A program made the translations under genes and the position numbers. From the NCBI GenBank assembly GCA_009773205.1, contig WPAE01000003.1, positions 120,505-184,504 on the forward strand: 64,000 nt of DNA, written 5' to 3'. The notes under the pieces were generated by a model. That model saw nothing but the letters and a program-made list of their open reading frames with translations. It was not told the origin of the DNA and ran no database searches. Each line of letters begins with the position of its first letter. Within the stretch, counting starts at the first letter, position 1. This DNA is from Ignavibacteria bacterium (lineage in GTDB: Bacteria > Bacteroidota > Ignavibacteria > Ignavibacteriales > Melioribacteraceae). Shown in pieces: positions 27,524-36,628 of the stretch.

Positions 27524-27781
27524 ATGCCGTTTGTAGTCTTAATTCCTAAAAGAGTTGAAAAACAAATTACCACACTGCCAACAGATGTAGTTGAAAGAGT
27601 CTTGCTAATCTTAGGAAGTTTGGCAAATAATCCATTCCCACAAAATTCCAAAAAACTGAAGAATAGAAACGGTTATCGTTTAAGAATTGGCGAGTATAGA
27701 ATAATTTATGAAATAAATGAAAATGAAAAGAGCATTATCATACTAAGAGTTGCACATAGAAAAGATGTATATAAGAAGTAA
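27524..27781 (+). CDS. relE: RelE/ParE-family toxin
   Basis: An 85-residue mRNA-interferase-type toxin. It has the RelE pattern of basic residues and beta strands: VLIPKRVEKQITTLP, LKNRNGYRLRIGEYRIIYEI and IIILRVAHRKDVYKK. The RxGxYRIIYE core and the HRKDVY tail are family hallmarks. It follows its antitoxin by one base. The pair appears intact, unlike three other toxin systems in the window. Confidence 0.88.
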   Translation: MPFVVLIPKRVEKQITTLPTDVVERVLLILGSLANNPFPQNSKKLKNRNGYRLRIGEYRIIYEINENEKSIIILRVAHRKDVYKK

Positions 27782-27836
27782 TCTTAGCAAATTGTTTGTA
27801 CTTCATTTCGTAGTTATCCTAACAAGTATCTCTCCC

Positions 27837-27868
27837 CGAAAATTTTTATTTTGGTTTTAGAAATTATT
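27837..27868. repeat. 32-bp direct repeat, right copy
   Basis: Second copy (30 of 32 identical) of the sequence at 26820-26851. It ends just before the start of fni, so it probably is or overlaps the original leader of that operon. Confidence 0.8.
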
Positions 27869-27872
27869 GGTA

Positions 27873-28913
27873 ATGATGGCTCAATCAAAAACTTCCCAAA
27901 GAAAAAAGGAACACATTAAACTCTGTTTGACTGACAGAGTAGCTTTCGAAAAATCCAACGGCTTTGATTTATACGAATTTGAGCATTTCGCAATTACAGA
28001 AGTTGATTACTCAAAAATTAAACTTGATGCTCATTTTTTCGGCAAGAAAATTTCTTTCCCGTTTCTAATTTCGTGTATGACTGGCGGAACAGCAGATGCA
28101 GAGCGTATTAATGAAAAATTATCTATTGCTGCTAATGAGTTAAATATTCCAATTGGCATTGGCTCGCAAAGACAAGCTTTAGAGAATAAAAAATTTCACT
28201 CTACTTATAAAATAGTTCGCAAGAATGCCGGAAACGTTCCTATACTTGGGAATATTGGTGCGGCTCAAGTAGCAAGATCAAATACATTGGTGGATGACTT
28301 AAATCTAATGATAGAAATAGCTGAAGCTGACGCAATGGTAATTCATATAAATCCGCTGCAAGAATTGCTTCAACCAGAGGGAGAACCAAATTTTTCTGGT
28401 TTCTTAAAGAAACTGGAAAAAGCTATACCAAAGATTTCCGTTCCTATAATTTGCAAAGAAGTTGGCTCCGGAATTAGTAAGAAAGCGGCAAAGTGTTTAT
28501 TGGATGTCGGTGTACAAGGAATTGATGTAGCTGGTGCCGGCGGAACAAGCTGGGCTTCAGTAGAGTTGCTGCGAAACAAACAAAGCGACAAATATTTTAG
28601 CGAATGGGGTTTGCCAACTTCTTATTGTGTTAGAACGGTTTCAGAGCTTAAGAAGAAATATGATTTTATGTTAATTGCTTCTGGTGGAATTAACAGCGGA
28701 GTTCAAGCTGCAAAAGCATTGGCACTCGGAGCAGATTTAACTGCATCAGCCAGAATTTTACTTCAAGAAGTAACACAAAATGATGTGGGAGGTGTAATTA
28801 AACTCATTATTAACTGGTTCGAAACAGTAAAGAAAATTATGTACTTAACCGGCTCATCGAACGTAGAGCATTTAAGAAAAATTGTATTGAAAAGGAAAGA
28901 GGAGTTAGTTTGA
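27873..28913 (+). CDS. fni: Isopentenyl-diphosphate delta-isomerase, type 2
   Basis: Interconverts IPP and DMAPP with FMN and NADPH. About 346 residues; motifs are RKKEHIKLCL for phosphate at the N-terminus, FLISCMTGGT, GIGSQRQAL, HINPLQE, CKEVGSGIS and GGINSGVQAAKALALGADL. The frame opens at a TTG at 27867; ATG codons at 27873 and 27876 are more likely starts, though no clear ribosome site precedes any of them. It is first in a five-gene overlapping operon with prenyltransferase, HPr, enzyme I and PGI/PMI. The isomerase supplies the DMAPP primer for the next enzyme. Confidence 0.95.
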   Translation: MMAQSKTSQRKKEHIKLCLTDRVAFEKSNGFDLYEFEHFAITEVDYSKIKLDAHFFGKKISFPFLISCMTGGTADAERINEKLSIAANELNIPIGIGSQRQALENKKFHSTYKIVRKNAGNVPILGNIGAAQVARSNTLVDDLNLMIEIAEADAMVIHINPLQELLQPEGEPNFSGFLKKLEKAIPKISVPIICKEVGSGISKKAAKCLLDVGVQGIDVAGAGGTSWASVELLRNKQSDKYFSEWGLPTSYCVRTVSELKKKYDFMLIASGGINSGVQAAKALALGADLTASARILLQEVTQNDVGGVIKLIINWFETVKKIMYLTGSSNVEHLRKIVLKRKEELV

Positions 28914-29902
28914 CAACTATTGAACAAAAATTTGCGAAGAATTATAAAACAGTTGTAGATGATGTTGATAAAAAACTCAGCTTACTTTTGAAAAATCGTA
29001 AACCAAAATCTATTTATGAACCTTGCTCATACATTCTTGAAGGAAAAGGGAAAAGACTTCGTCCTTTTTTGGTTTTGGTTTCTGCAAAAACAGTTGGTGG
29101 AAGTTTTTCGAAAGTTTATAATGCAGCAATTGCAGTAGAAATTCTTCACAGTTTTACTTTGGTTCACGATGATATTATGGATAACTCTGATAAACGGCGC
29201 GGCAGAGTTACTCTGCATAAAAAATATGATCTGAACACAGCCATTTTAGTCGGAGATAATCTTAATGCGCTTGCTTACGAAAGTTTACTAAAAGACTGCA
29301 AGAAGAATGTCAACGAAATAGTTTCAACTTTTACTCAATGTATAGTTGAAGTTTGCGAAGGGCAGAGTTTGGACAAAGAATTTGAGATGCGCAATGATGT
29401 AACTCTTAAAGAATACAAAGTGATGATTTATAAAAAAACAGCTGCGCTTTCGGAAATGTGTTGTAAAATTGGCGGGCTAATAGTTAGTGGAAATAAAAAG
29501 GAAATAATTGCCCTTTCGAATTATGGCAAAAATTTAGGAATGGCTTTTCAGATACAAGATGATTTATTGGACATTATTGCTGATGAGAATGAGTTGGGAA
29601 AAATTACAGGAAGCGATTTAGTAGAAGGGAAAAAAACATATTTATTTTTAAGAGCAATGCAAAAAGCAAAAGGAGCTGATAAAGATCTTCTGTTAAAAAT
29701 AATTGATAACAATGGCATTGAAAGAAGTGAGATAGAAAATTATAAAAATTTGTACATTAGGCTTGGAGTTTTGCAAGATGCTAAAAAAGAAATTGAACGA
29801 TATACAAAACTTGCATTAAATAGCTTATCTGTTCTTCCAAACAACGAAGGACAACAATTAATGAATTGGCTGGCAAACGTTTTAATCAATAGAAATAAAT
29901 GA
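28910..29902 (+). CDS. Polyprenyl (geranylgeranyl/farnesyl-type) diphosphate synthase
   Basis: Condenses IPP onto allylic diphosphates to build linear isoprenoids for quinones, carotenoids or carriers. It is 330 residues long. The first aspartate-rich motif is HDDIMDNSDKRRG, the second QIQDDLLDI, with GKRLRPFL upstream for IPP binding. The TTG start overlaps the fni stop (TTGA) with AAAGAGGAG ahead. Chain length cannot be settled from sequence alone. Confidence 0.92.
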   Translation: MTTIEQKFAKNYKTVVDDVDKKLSLLLKNRKPKSIYEPCSYILEGKGKRLRPFLVLVSAKTVGGSFSKVYNAAIAVEILHSFTLVHDDIMDNSDKRRGRVTLHKKYDLNTAILVGDNLNALAYESLLKDCKKNVNEIVSTFTQCIVEVCEGQSLDKEFEMRNDVTLKEYKVMIYKKTAALSEMCCKIGGLIVSGNKKEIIALSNYGKNLGMAFQIQDDLLDIIADENELGKITGSDLVEGKKTYLFLRAMQKAKGADKDLLLKIIDNNGIERSEIENYKNLYIRLGVLQDAKKEIERYTKLALNSLSVLPNNEGQQLMNWLANVLINRNK

Positions 29903-30165
29903 AAGAAATTACTGTAACTATAGTTAATAATGCCGGTTTGCATACCCGTCCGGCAGCCACAATTGTAAAACTTGCTTCAAAGTTCAAAAGCGAATTCTAC
30001 TTGAATAAAGATGGTCTTCACATAAATGGTAAAAGCATTATTGGCGTAATGACTTTAGCTGCAGAGAAAGGAAGCCAAGTACTTTTGACTTTTGATGGTG
30101 AAGATGAAGAAGAAGCCGCAAATGAAATTGTAGATTACTTCAATAGAGGGTTTGACGAACTGTAA
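29899..30165 (+). CDS. ptsH: Phosphocarrier protein HPr
   Basis: An 88-residue HPr that accepts phosphate from enzyme I on H15 (GLHTRPAA). The regulatory serine is S46 in NGKSIIGVM, so HPr-kinase control is possible. It overlaps the prenyltransferase stop by ATGA and runs into ptsI by TAATG. No EII sugar transporter lies in the window, so this PTS pair may be regulatory or serve permeases elsewhere. Confidence 0.96.
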   Translation: MKEITVTIVNNAGLHTRPAATIVKLASKFKSEFYLNKDGLHINGKSIIGVMTLAAEKGSQVLLTFDGEDEEEAANEIVDYFNRGFDEL

Positions 30166-31916
30166 TGAAAGAGAAAGAAATCAATACTATTCTTAAAGGC
30201 ATTGCTGCTGCCCCGGGTATAGAAATTGCAAAAGCATACATTTATGCCAAAGAAAAAGAAGAAATCTCAAATGAAAATATTACTGATATTGATGAAGCGA
30301 TAAAGAACTTGGATTTAGCTTTAGCGCAATCGAAAAAAGAATTAAAGAAAATATTTTCTCTTGCAGTTGATAAATTAGGTGAAAAGCGTGCGGCTATTTT
30401 TGAAGCACAAATGATGATTCTTGATGACCCTGTGCTTGTTTCTACTCTTAAGAAAAGAATAGAAAATGAAATGAGGATGCCTGAGTTTATAGTTGATACC
30501 GAAATTTCTAAGTACACTCATCTTATGAGCCTCGCAAACGAAGCTTATATGAAAGAACGCTCGCACGATATTGAAGACATTAAAAATAGAATTATCAGAA
30601 ATCTTAAAAAGAAAAAGTGGCGCTCAAAAATTGTAAACGATGTTATTGTTGTTACAGCTAATCTTTCCCCATCTGATACTGTTTTGTTCTCCCGCGCAAA
30701 TGTTAAAGGTTACGTTACAGATTTTGGCGGGCTTACTTCTCATGCCGCTATTCTTGCAAGATCTTTAGATGTACCGGCTGTTGTTGGTCTGCACGATGCA
30801 ATGAGTAAAATTCATGAGAATGATAACTTAATTATTGACGGATACAAAGGTGTTGTAATAATTAATCCAGATGCAAAATTCTTAAACGAGTATCAGAAAA
30901 AAATTGATAAGATTCATAATTATGATGAAGAATTAAATAAACTGAAAGACCTGCCGGCAGTAACAATTGATGGAAGGATTATACGGCTTGAAGCTAATCT
31001 TGACCTTGCCGAAGAACTTGAGTACATAATTCATAATTGTGCTAAGGGAATTGGTTTGGTAAGAACAGAGCAGTTATTCCAGAACTCAGAGGCTTTCCCC
31101 GATGAGGAAGAACAGTTTGCTTCTTACAAAGATATTGCCGATAAGATTTATCCGGATTATGTTACAATTAGAACTTTTGATATAGGCGGAGACAAAGTAC
31201 TTCCTGTTGATTTAAAAGAGCCAAATCCTTTTTTGGGCTGGCGCGGAGTAAGGATTCTCCTAGACAGCAAAGAATTATTCAAAACACAAATACGTGCAAT
31301 TCTACGCTCAAGTTATCACAAGAATGTTAGAATGATGATACCTATGATAACTTCTTTAGAAGAAGTACGTGAGTGCCAAAAACTAATTGATGAATGCAAA
31401 AAAGAACTTAATGAAGAGGGCAAGCCCTACGATAAACATATTCAAATTGGTTTGATGATAGAGATACCTTCTGCAGCAGCTATGGCTAAGGAGTTTGCAG
31501 AGGAATCGGACTTTTTGAGTATAGGCACAAATGATTTGATACAATATACACTTGCAGTTGACCGTGGGAATGAAATTGTTTCTAAATTGTATCAAGAATT
31601 TCATCCTGCAGTTGTAAGATTTATATATCAAATTATTACAGAAGGTAAAAAAGCAGGAAAGCAGGTAAGTTTATGTGGAGAAATGGGCGCAGATCCTTTC
31701 GCTGTTCCATTGTTGGTTGGCTTAGGGTTAGAGTCTTTGAGCGCTTCTGCTTCTGTACTTCCTCACATCAAAAAAGTAATTCGCAGCATCTCATATTCAG
31801 AAGCAAAAGAATTAGGTGAGAAATGTTTACAACTTAAAACTGAAACAGAAATTAATGCAGAGCTTCATGCTTACTATAACAAAAAAGTACAAGACCAAAT
31901 TAAAAACCTTTATTGA
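30165..31916 (+). CDS. ptsI: Phosphoenolpyruvate-protein phosphotransferase (enzyme I)
   Basis: Takes phosphate from PEP and passes it to HPr. The 583 residues have normal length and domain order. The N-terminal HPr-binding and swivelling domain has the active H193 in GGLTSHAAILARS. The C-terminal PEP-binding barrel carries RTEQLF, FDIGGDK and GTNDLIQYTLAVDRGNE, with catalytic cysteine in VSLCGEMG. The start overlaps the HPr stop. Confidence 0.97.
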   Translation: MKEKEINTILKGIAAAPGIEIAKAYIYAKEKEEISNENITDIDEAIKNLDLALAQSKKELKKIFSLAVDKLGEKRAAIFEAQMMILDDPVLVSTLKKRIENEMRMPEFIVDTEISKYTHLMSLANEAYMKERSHDIEDIKNRIIRNLKKKKWRSKIVNDVIVVTANLSPSDTVLFSRANVKGYVTDFGGLTSHAAILARSLDVPAVVGLHDAMSKIHENDNLIIDGYKGVVIINPDAKFLNEYQKKIDKIHNYDEELNKLKDLPAVTIDGRIIRLEANLDLAEELEYIIHNCAKGIGLVRTEQLFQNSEAFPDEEEQFASYKDIADKIYPDYVTIRTFDIGGDKVLPVDLKEPNPFLGWRGVRILLDSKELFKTQIRAILRSSYHKNVRMMIPMITSLEEVRECQKLIDECKKELNEEGKPYDKHIQIGLMIEIPSAAAMAKEFAEESDFLSIGTNDLIQYTLAVDRGNEIVSKLYQEFHPAVVRFIYQIITEGKKAGKQVSLCGEMGADPFAVPLLVGLGLESLSASASVLPHIKKVIRSISYSEAKELGEKCLQLKTETEINAELHAYYNKKVQDQIKNLY

Positions 31917-31923
31917 GAGAGAA

Positions 31924-32952
31924 ATGATTATTAAAGAACTTATTACAAAACTTGATCCGGATAATCAATTCGATGTATTAAAAGATTCTTACTCACAAGT
32001 AGAATATGCTTGGAATATTAAATTCGATTTATCTACGATAGATGTAACGAAAATCAAAAACATTATTGTAAGCGGCTTGGGCGGCTCTGCAATTGGCGGA
32101 GAATTGCTCCAAAGTTATTTTAGAACTGATTTAAAGTATCCTTATCAAGTAAACAGAAATTACGAACTGCCTTTGTATGCAAACGAAGAAACGTTAGTTA
32201 TCGCTTCTTCTTATTCCGGAAATACTGAAGAAACAATTTCTGCTTTAAATGACGCCACCGCTAAACAATGCCAAATAGTTTGCATTACAACAGGTGGAAA
32301 GATTGAACAAATTGCCAAAGAAAATAAAATTCCGGTTGGAATTCTAAAGCATGGCTTCCAGCCTCGTTTTGCTTTATGGATTAATTTCTTTTCGCTTGTA
32401 AATGTGTTTAATACTTTGAAGATTGTTCCAGAACAAGATTCCTTAGTTAAGGAAGTAATTCTGTTCTTGAAGAAAAAAGGTTTGGAATATTCTTCTGAAA
32501 AAAATGAAGCAATATATATCGCTGAAAATCTTTTAGGATTTATTCCTCTTTTGTATTCGGTTAGCGATTACACTTCTGTAGTTGGAACGAGATGGCGCGG
32601 ACAGTTTAATGAAAATTCCAAGCAGCACGCTTTTTCAAATTGCTATCCGGAATTAGACCACAACGAAATTATGGGCTGGGAAGGCTACAAACCTACTATG
32701 AATTTCAAACTCATTAACATTATTGATGAAGATTATCATCTGCAAGTAAAGAAACGTTTTGAGATTACAACAGAAGTAATTAAAAAGTGTGGTGCGGATG
32801 TTATTAATATCCAAAGCAAAGAAAAGAATTACAAACTGCGTTTGGTGGATATGATTTACTTAGGCGATTGGATGACTTACTATTACGCACTTATGCGCGG
32901 CTTTGATCCAACAACTATTGATAATATCAATTACTTAAAAGCAAATTTGTAG
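31924..32952 (+). CDS. Bifunctional phosphoglucose/phosphomannose isomerase
   Basis: Interconverts glucose 6-phosphate or mannose 6-phosphate with fructose 6-phosphate. The 342-residue, two-SIS-domain protein is of the archaeal/thermophile type. Motifs are GLGGSAIGGELL, SSYSGNTEETISA and the family-specific block RGQFNENSKQHAF...LDHNEIMGWE. I take the ATG at 31924, just after GAGAGAGAA; an in-frame TTG 108 bases earlier lies inside ptsI and lacks a ribosome site. It ends the five-gene operon, tying PTS phosphoryl transfer to hexose-phosphate supply. Confidence 0.92.
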   Translation: MIIKELITKLDPDNQFDVLKDSYSQVEYAWNIKFDLSTIDVTKIKNIIVSGLGGSAIGGELLQSYFRTDLKYPYQVNRNYELPLYANEETLVIASSYSGNTEETISALNDATAKQCQIVCITTGGKIEQIAKENKIPVGILKHGFQPRFALWINFFSLVNVFNTLKIVPEQDSLVKEVILFLKKKGLEYSSEKNEAIYIAENLLGFIPLLYSVSDYTSVVGTRWRGQFNENSKQHAFSNCYPELDHNEIMGWEGYKPTMNFKLINIIDEDYHLQVKKRFEITTEVIKKCGADVINIQSKEKNYKLRLVDMIYLGDWMTYYYALMRGFDPTTIDNINYLKANL

Positions 32953-32990
32953 AAACGCTTAATTTATTTTACTGGGTATTTGTCAGTTTT

Positions 32991-33857
32991 TTAAAATACA
33001 ATGGATTCAGCTGTGTCCCTAAAAACTTCTTCATATTCACTAACAAATAGCACCATTTCTTCGGCAGACTTAAAATTAAGCAGCTCAACTACATTGCCAT
33101 CAAAAGTTAGTGTTTTATCCCAAAAGCAATGCCCAATTTTGAACTCTTGTGTCATAGAATCTGCAAGATGAATCAAGCTTGCAATCTGCTTATTTCCAGC
33201 AGCACTTGAAGGTAAATGGTGGTACTCAATAGTCTCCGCAATTATTTCAGGTAATCTCCATCTTTCAGCTAAGATTTTACCAATGTAGTCGTGTGAAATA
33301 CCAAGTATTTCTTTTTCACAATCGAAGAACTTTTTGCTGCTCTTTGAGGCGTTAATAATTTCTTCAAATTCTTTTTGAAAATGCTGAGCAAAGACTTGGA
33401 TGCTTACGTCGTGTAGCATACCGGCAAGAAATGCTTCGCCAGATAAATCGGAAAATCCTAAACGAATTGACATATCTCTTGCTGCCATGCCAACTAACAT
33501 CGAGTGTTTCCAATATTCAATGTATTCAAAATCCTTTGTGGATTTTACTTTAAGAGATTCTGACAAAGAAATTGCTGTAACAATTCTTACAACTTCATCG
33601 GTTCCCATTATCATTAGAGCAAATTCTAATGAAGATACTTTCTTTTGCAAACCGAAAAGCGGGGAATTTGCAACTGATAGAATTTTAGTTGTCAATCCTT
33701 GATCTTTTTCAATAAGCCTAGCAAGTTTTTTGATATTGCCCGGCTCTGATTTTATAGTCTGCGATACTTCAAAAATAATTTTAGGTATCGAAATCAAATT
33801 ATTCAAACCACCAATTCTCTTTAATGTATCTTTAGCTTTAGCTGAATGTTGTTCCAT
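32991..33857 (-). CDS. HDOD-domain signalling protein
   Basis: A 288-residue HDOD protein, a family of degenerate HD-superfamily scaffolds in signalling and chemotaxis-like pathways. The domain runs from IPKIIFEVSQTIKSEPGNIKKLARLIEKDQGLTTKIL through ISLSESLK to AETIEYHHLP, covering nearly the full length. An HD pair is kept in AGMLHDVS and a late HH in EYHHLP, so some metal binding may remain. The start is the ATG at 33857; a TTG 24 bases upstream is less likely. It converges with the PGI/PMI gene. No receiver or GGDEF domain is attached. Confidence 0.82.
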   Translation of the reverse strand: MEQHSAKAKDTLKRIGGLNNLISIPKIIFEVSQTIKSEPGNIKKLARLIEKDQGLTTKILSVANSPLFGLQKKVSSLEFALMIMGTDEVVRIVTAISLSESLKVKSTKDFEYIEYWKHSMLVGMAARDMSIRLGFSDLSGEAFLAGMLHDVSIQVFAQHFQKEFEEIINASKSSKKFFDCEKEILGISHDYIGKILAERWRLPEIIAETIEYHHLPSSAAGNKQIASLIHLADSMTQEFKIGHCFWDKTLTFDGNVVELLNFKSAEEMVLFVSEYEEVFRDTAESIVF

Positions 33858-34022
33858 TTGCAGTATTATTTTATAACACAAAGTAAAGAATGTTTTTATT
33901 AATCCAAATATGAAAACATTGTTCTGTTTTACAAATAAATTATCGAAATTGAATGTGTATTAATTAACTGTCACTGAAAAATTAATTGTATTAATCAATT
34001 TCGTATTACAAGAGGAACCATT

Positions 34023-35081
34023 TTGAGCCGAAAAAGTATTTTTATAGTCGTATATTTTTCTTTGATGTCTTTAAATACAAGTTACAGTCAAAACTTAGTC
34101 TGCCACACTTGCTTTAAAGCTATAGAAGGCAATTATGTAATTGCTGAAAACAGATACTTTCATCCCGAACATTTTGTTTGTGATTACTGCAAGAAGAAAC
34201 TTCCCGGTAAATTCATTTCGGACAACAGCCAGTTGTACCATGAAAAATGTTACTTGAAAGTAAAGGGACTTATTTGCGAGCTATGTAAAAATGAAATTAC
34301 GAGCGAGTACATCATATTCAATAAAAGTAAGTATCATCAGTTATGCTACGAAGAGGTGTTACCAAAGTGCAGTGTCTGCGAAAAGTCTCTTACTGGAACT
34401 TATTCTATTGACTTCTATGGAAACAAATATCACAATAAGCATGAAAGCGAATTTGCACGCTGTGCAGCTTGCAACAGATTAGTAACAAAAAAACTTACTA
34501 ATGAGGGCAAGAAATATTTGGATGGGAGAAGCATTTGTAACATCTGCTATCCAAATGTAATTTTTGATAATGCAAGAATATCCGGTTTGTTTGAAAAAGT
34601 AAGAATTAAACTAATTTCATTTGGAATCTCTATACCTTCAGAAAATATAAAAGTCAAAGGTGTAAATCTAGTAGACTTAAAGAAAGTATCTGGCAGTTCT
34701 TTCGCAAAGGGTGTTAAAGGTTTCTGCGAAACTAACACTGAAAGAATTGGCAGAAGTAAACCGAAATATTCGCATACGATATTTGTGTTAAACGGATTGC
34801 CTTCTGAAAACATAGAATCAATAATAGCGCACGAATTAATGCATGTTTGGATTGCACAGAATACTAAACGAAATCATTCTAAAAAAATAACTGAGGGCAG
34901 TTGTAATTACGTATCATATTTCTATTTATTATCTCTAAGGCAAAGTACTTATGTAAAACAGCTAATTGAAGAAATCGAGAGTGATCCAAGCTCAGTTTAC
35001 GGCGATGGTTTTAGAGAAATAAGAAGTAAGTTTAACAAGAAAAGTGTACACGAATTTTTGAATTATTTGAAAGGCTATTGA
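34023..35081 (+). CDS. Secreted LIM-domain protein with DA1-like zinc peptidase domain
   Basis: A 352-residue exported protein. A signal peptide (residues 1-22, ending SYSQ) is followed by LIM-like zinc fingers from C27 to about C180. Their spacing fits C-x2-C ... HF-x-C-x2-C ... YH-x2-C, repeated about three times. The C-terminal part matches the DA1-like peptidase domain, with gluzincin motif HELMH (H270, E271, H274) and a distal glutamate in ITEGSCNYVSYFYL. Plant DA1 proteins share the same LIM-then-peptidase order and cleave regulators of growth. The TTG start has AGAGGAAC at good spacing. It stands alone; substrate unknown. Being exported, it cannot act on cytoplasmic ubiquitin-type substrates of its own cell. 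Confidence 0.8.
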   Translation: MSRKSIFIVVYFSLMSLNTSYSQNLVCHTCFKAIEGNYVIAENRYFHPEHFVCDYCKKKLPGKFISDNSQLYHEKCYLKVKGLICELCKNEITSEYIIFNKSKYHQLCYEEVLPKCSVCEKSLTGTYSIDFYGNKYHNKHESEFARCAACNRLVTKKLTNEGKKYLDGRSICNICYPNVIFDNARISGLFEKVRIKLISFGISIPSENIKVKGVNLVDLKKVSGSSFAKGVKGFCETNTERIGRSKPKYSHTIFVLNGLPSENIESIIAHELMHVWIAQNTKRNHSKKITEGSCNYVSYFYLLSLRQSTYVKQLIEEIESDPSSVYGDGFREIRSKFNKKSVHEFLNYLKGY

Positions 35082-35116
35082 AAAGAAATGAGCAGCCATT
35101 AAAAATAGCTGCTCAT
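35081..35116 (-). terminator. Terminator of the floA operon
   Basis: ATGAGCAGC / GCTGCTCAT forms a 9-bp stem with an 11-nt loop. On the minus strand it is followed by TTCTTTTC. It lies 11 bases beyond the stop of the gene at 35127. Confidence 0.6.
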
Positions 35117-35126
35117 AAATAATAGA

Positions 35127-35645
35127 TTAAGATCTAAGTGCTTTTGGTTTATTAAGAATTTCGGCGAATATTACTGCGTCTCTTATAGAGTTGATATTCT
35201 TAATTTTACTTTTAATTTCGCTTGCTCTTTCGTTTTTAACTGTTGTCTGAATATTTACAGCTTCATACTTTTTTACTTTTTTTGCCTTTCCGTGCGCATC
35301 TAACGAAGCCAACTTATCATAATCAACAGAAGATAATTCTCTTGATGTACTAGTTTTAGCTTTTTCTGGATTTCTGTATTCAACTTGCCAATCATTATCG
35401 TAGTTATTCGGTAAATGCCGGGTCCCAGGCTGATTGGGATATTCGTTTTCTGTTTTAGGCAAAGAAACACCAAAAAGTTCTTCCAAAACGTCTTTGGTAG
35501 TATAAGAAGTTGTCTTTTTCTCCGTTTCAGCTTTCTGCTTGTTTTGCTGCTGCGGTTTTTGAGGAACCGGTTTCTTTTTGAATGCTGAACTTATCAAGCT
35601 CCATATTACAAAAAGAAATATTAATACTTGAATTACATCATCCAT
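35127..35645 (-). CDS. Conserved hypothetical protein downstream of floA
   Basis: A 172-residue protein of unknown function. It has one N-terminal transmembrane helix (residues 4-22), a basic Gln/Lys-rich stretch (24-48), a polar linker likely to be disordered, and a short conserved-looking C-terminal helix (SIRDAVIFAEILNKPKALRS). Its start overlaps the floA stop (TAATG), so the two are coupled and it may work with the flotillin assembly at the membrane. No family name can be assigned. Confidence 0.7.
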   Translation of the reverse strand: MDDVIQVLIFLFVIWSLISSAFKKKPVPQKPQQQNKQKAETEKKTTSYTTKDVLEELFGVSLPKTENEYPNQPGTRHLPNNYDNDWQVEYRNPEKAKTSTSRELSSVDYDKLASLDAHGKAKKVKKYEAVNIQTTVKNERASEIKSKIKNINSIRDAVIFAEILNKPKALRS

Positions 35646-36628
35646 TATTTTTCTTTTTTATCCTCTGGTTTAGCAATAGCAGCACGCATTTCAGTATCGG
35701 CTTGTACGTTTCTCATATTGTAATAATCCATAATGCCTAATCTGCCGTTCCTAAATGCTTCTGCAATAGCTTGTGGAACTTCGGCTTCTGCCTCAACAAC
35801 TTTAGCTTTCATACGAGCAACTTCTGCGGTCATTTCCTGCTCAAAAGCCACAGCGGCAGCGCGTCTTTCTTCTGCTTTTGCTCTAGCCACTTTTAAATCT
35901 GCTTCGGCTTGGTCAGTTTGTAAAATAGCGCCTATGTTAGAACCTACATCAACATCCGCAATATCAATCGAAAGAATTTCAAAAGCTGTTCCTGCATCTA
36001 ATCCTTTCGCTAAAACAACTTTAGAAATGCTGTCTGGGTTTTCTAAAACTTCTTTGTGAGACGTGCTTGAACCAATAGTAGAAACGATACCTTCGCCAAC
36101 ACGCGCTAAAACAGTTGCTTCGCCAGCGCCGCCAACAAGTCTTTCTAAATTTGTTCTTACAGTAATTCTTGCAATAGCTTTTAATTGAATACCATCTTTG
36201 GCAACAGCGGCAACTAATGGAGTTTCAATTACTTTCGGATTTACTGACATGCGTACAGCTTCTAAAACATCGCGTCCTGCTAAATCTATTGCAGAAGCTT
36301 TTTCAAACTGCAAATCCAAATTTGCTTTGTTAGCAGAAATTAAAGCATTAACTACATTTGTTACATTTCCGCCTGCCAAATAGTGTGCTTCAAGTTGAGA
36401 AGTATTCAAATTAATTCCAGCTTTTGCGGCGGCAATTAAATTTCTTACAATTACTTGAGGCGATACTTTACGTAAACGCATTCCAATCAAATCACCAAAT
36501 ATTTTTACCTTAACACCGGAAAAATAAGCCGTGATAAACAACCCGACAGGAACGAAGTAAAGTATAATAAAAACAAAAAATATTGCTGCAAAAATTACTA
36601 AAACAGATAAACCAGTAAGTGCTTCCAT
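35645..36628 (-). CDS. floA: Flotillin-like protein FloA
   Basis: A 327-residue membrane scaffold of the UPF0365/FloA family, which organises ordered membrane microdomains. An N-terminal hydrophobic hairpin (residues 5-35) is followed by the SPFH-like region ([65 protein letters not shown]). The Ala/Glu-rich coiled region ([21 protein letters not shown]) and [13 protein letters not shown] end it. Length and motifs match the family throughout. First gene of a two-gene operon. Confidence 0.95.
   Translation of the reverse strand: MEALTGLSVLVIFAAIFFVFIILYFVPVGLFITAYFSGVKVKIFGDLIGMRLRKVSPQVIVRNLIAAAKAGINLNTSQLEAHYLAGGNVTNVVNALISANKANLDLQFEKASAIDLAGRDVLEAVRMSVNPKVIETPLVAAVAKDGIQLKAIARITVRTNLERLVGGAGEATVLARVGEGIVSTIGSSTSHKEVLENPDSISKVVLAKGLDAGTAFEILSIDIADVDVGSNIGAILQTDQAEADLKVARAKAEERRAAAVAFEQEMTAEVARMKAKVVEAEAEVPQAIAEAFRNGRLGIMDYYNMRNVQADTEMRAAIAKPEDKKEK

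Noticed and set aside
31816..31923. Longer start for the PGI/PMI gene
   Set aside because: The extra 36 residues lie inside ptsI and do not belong to the family; the ATG at 31924 has a ribosome site.
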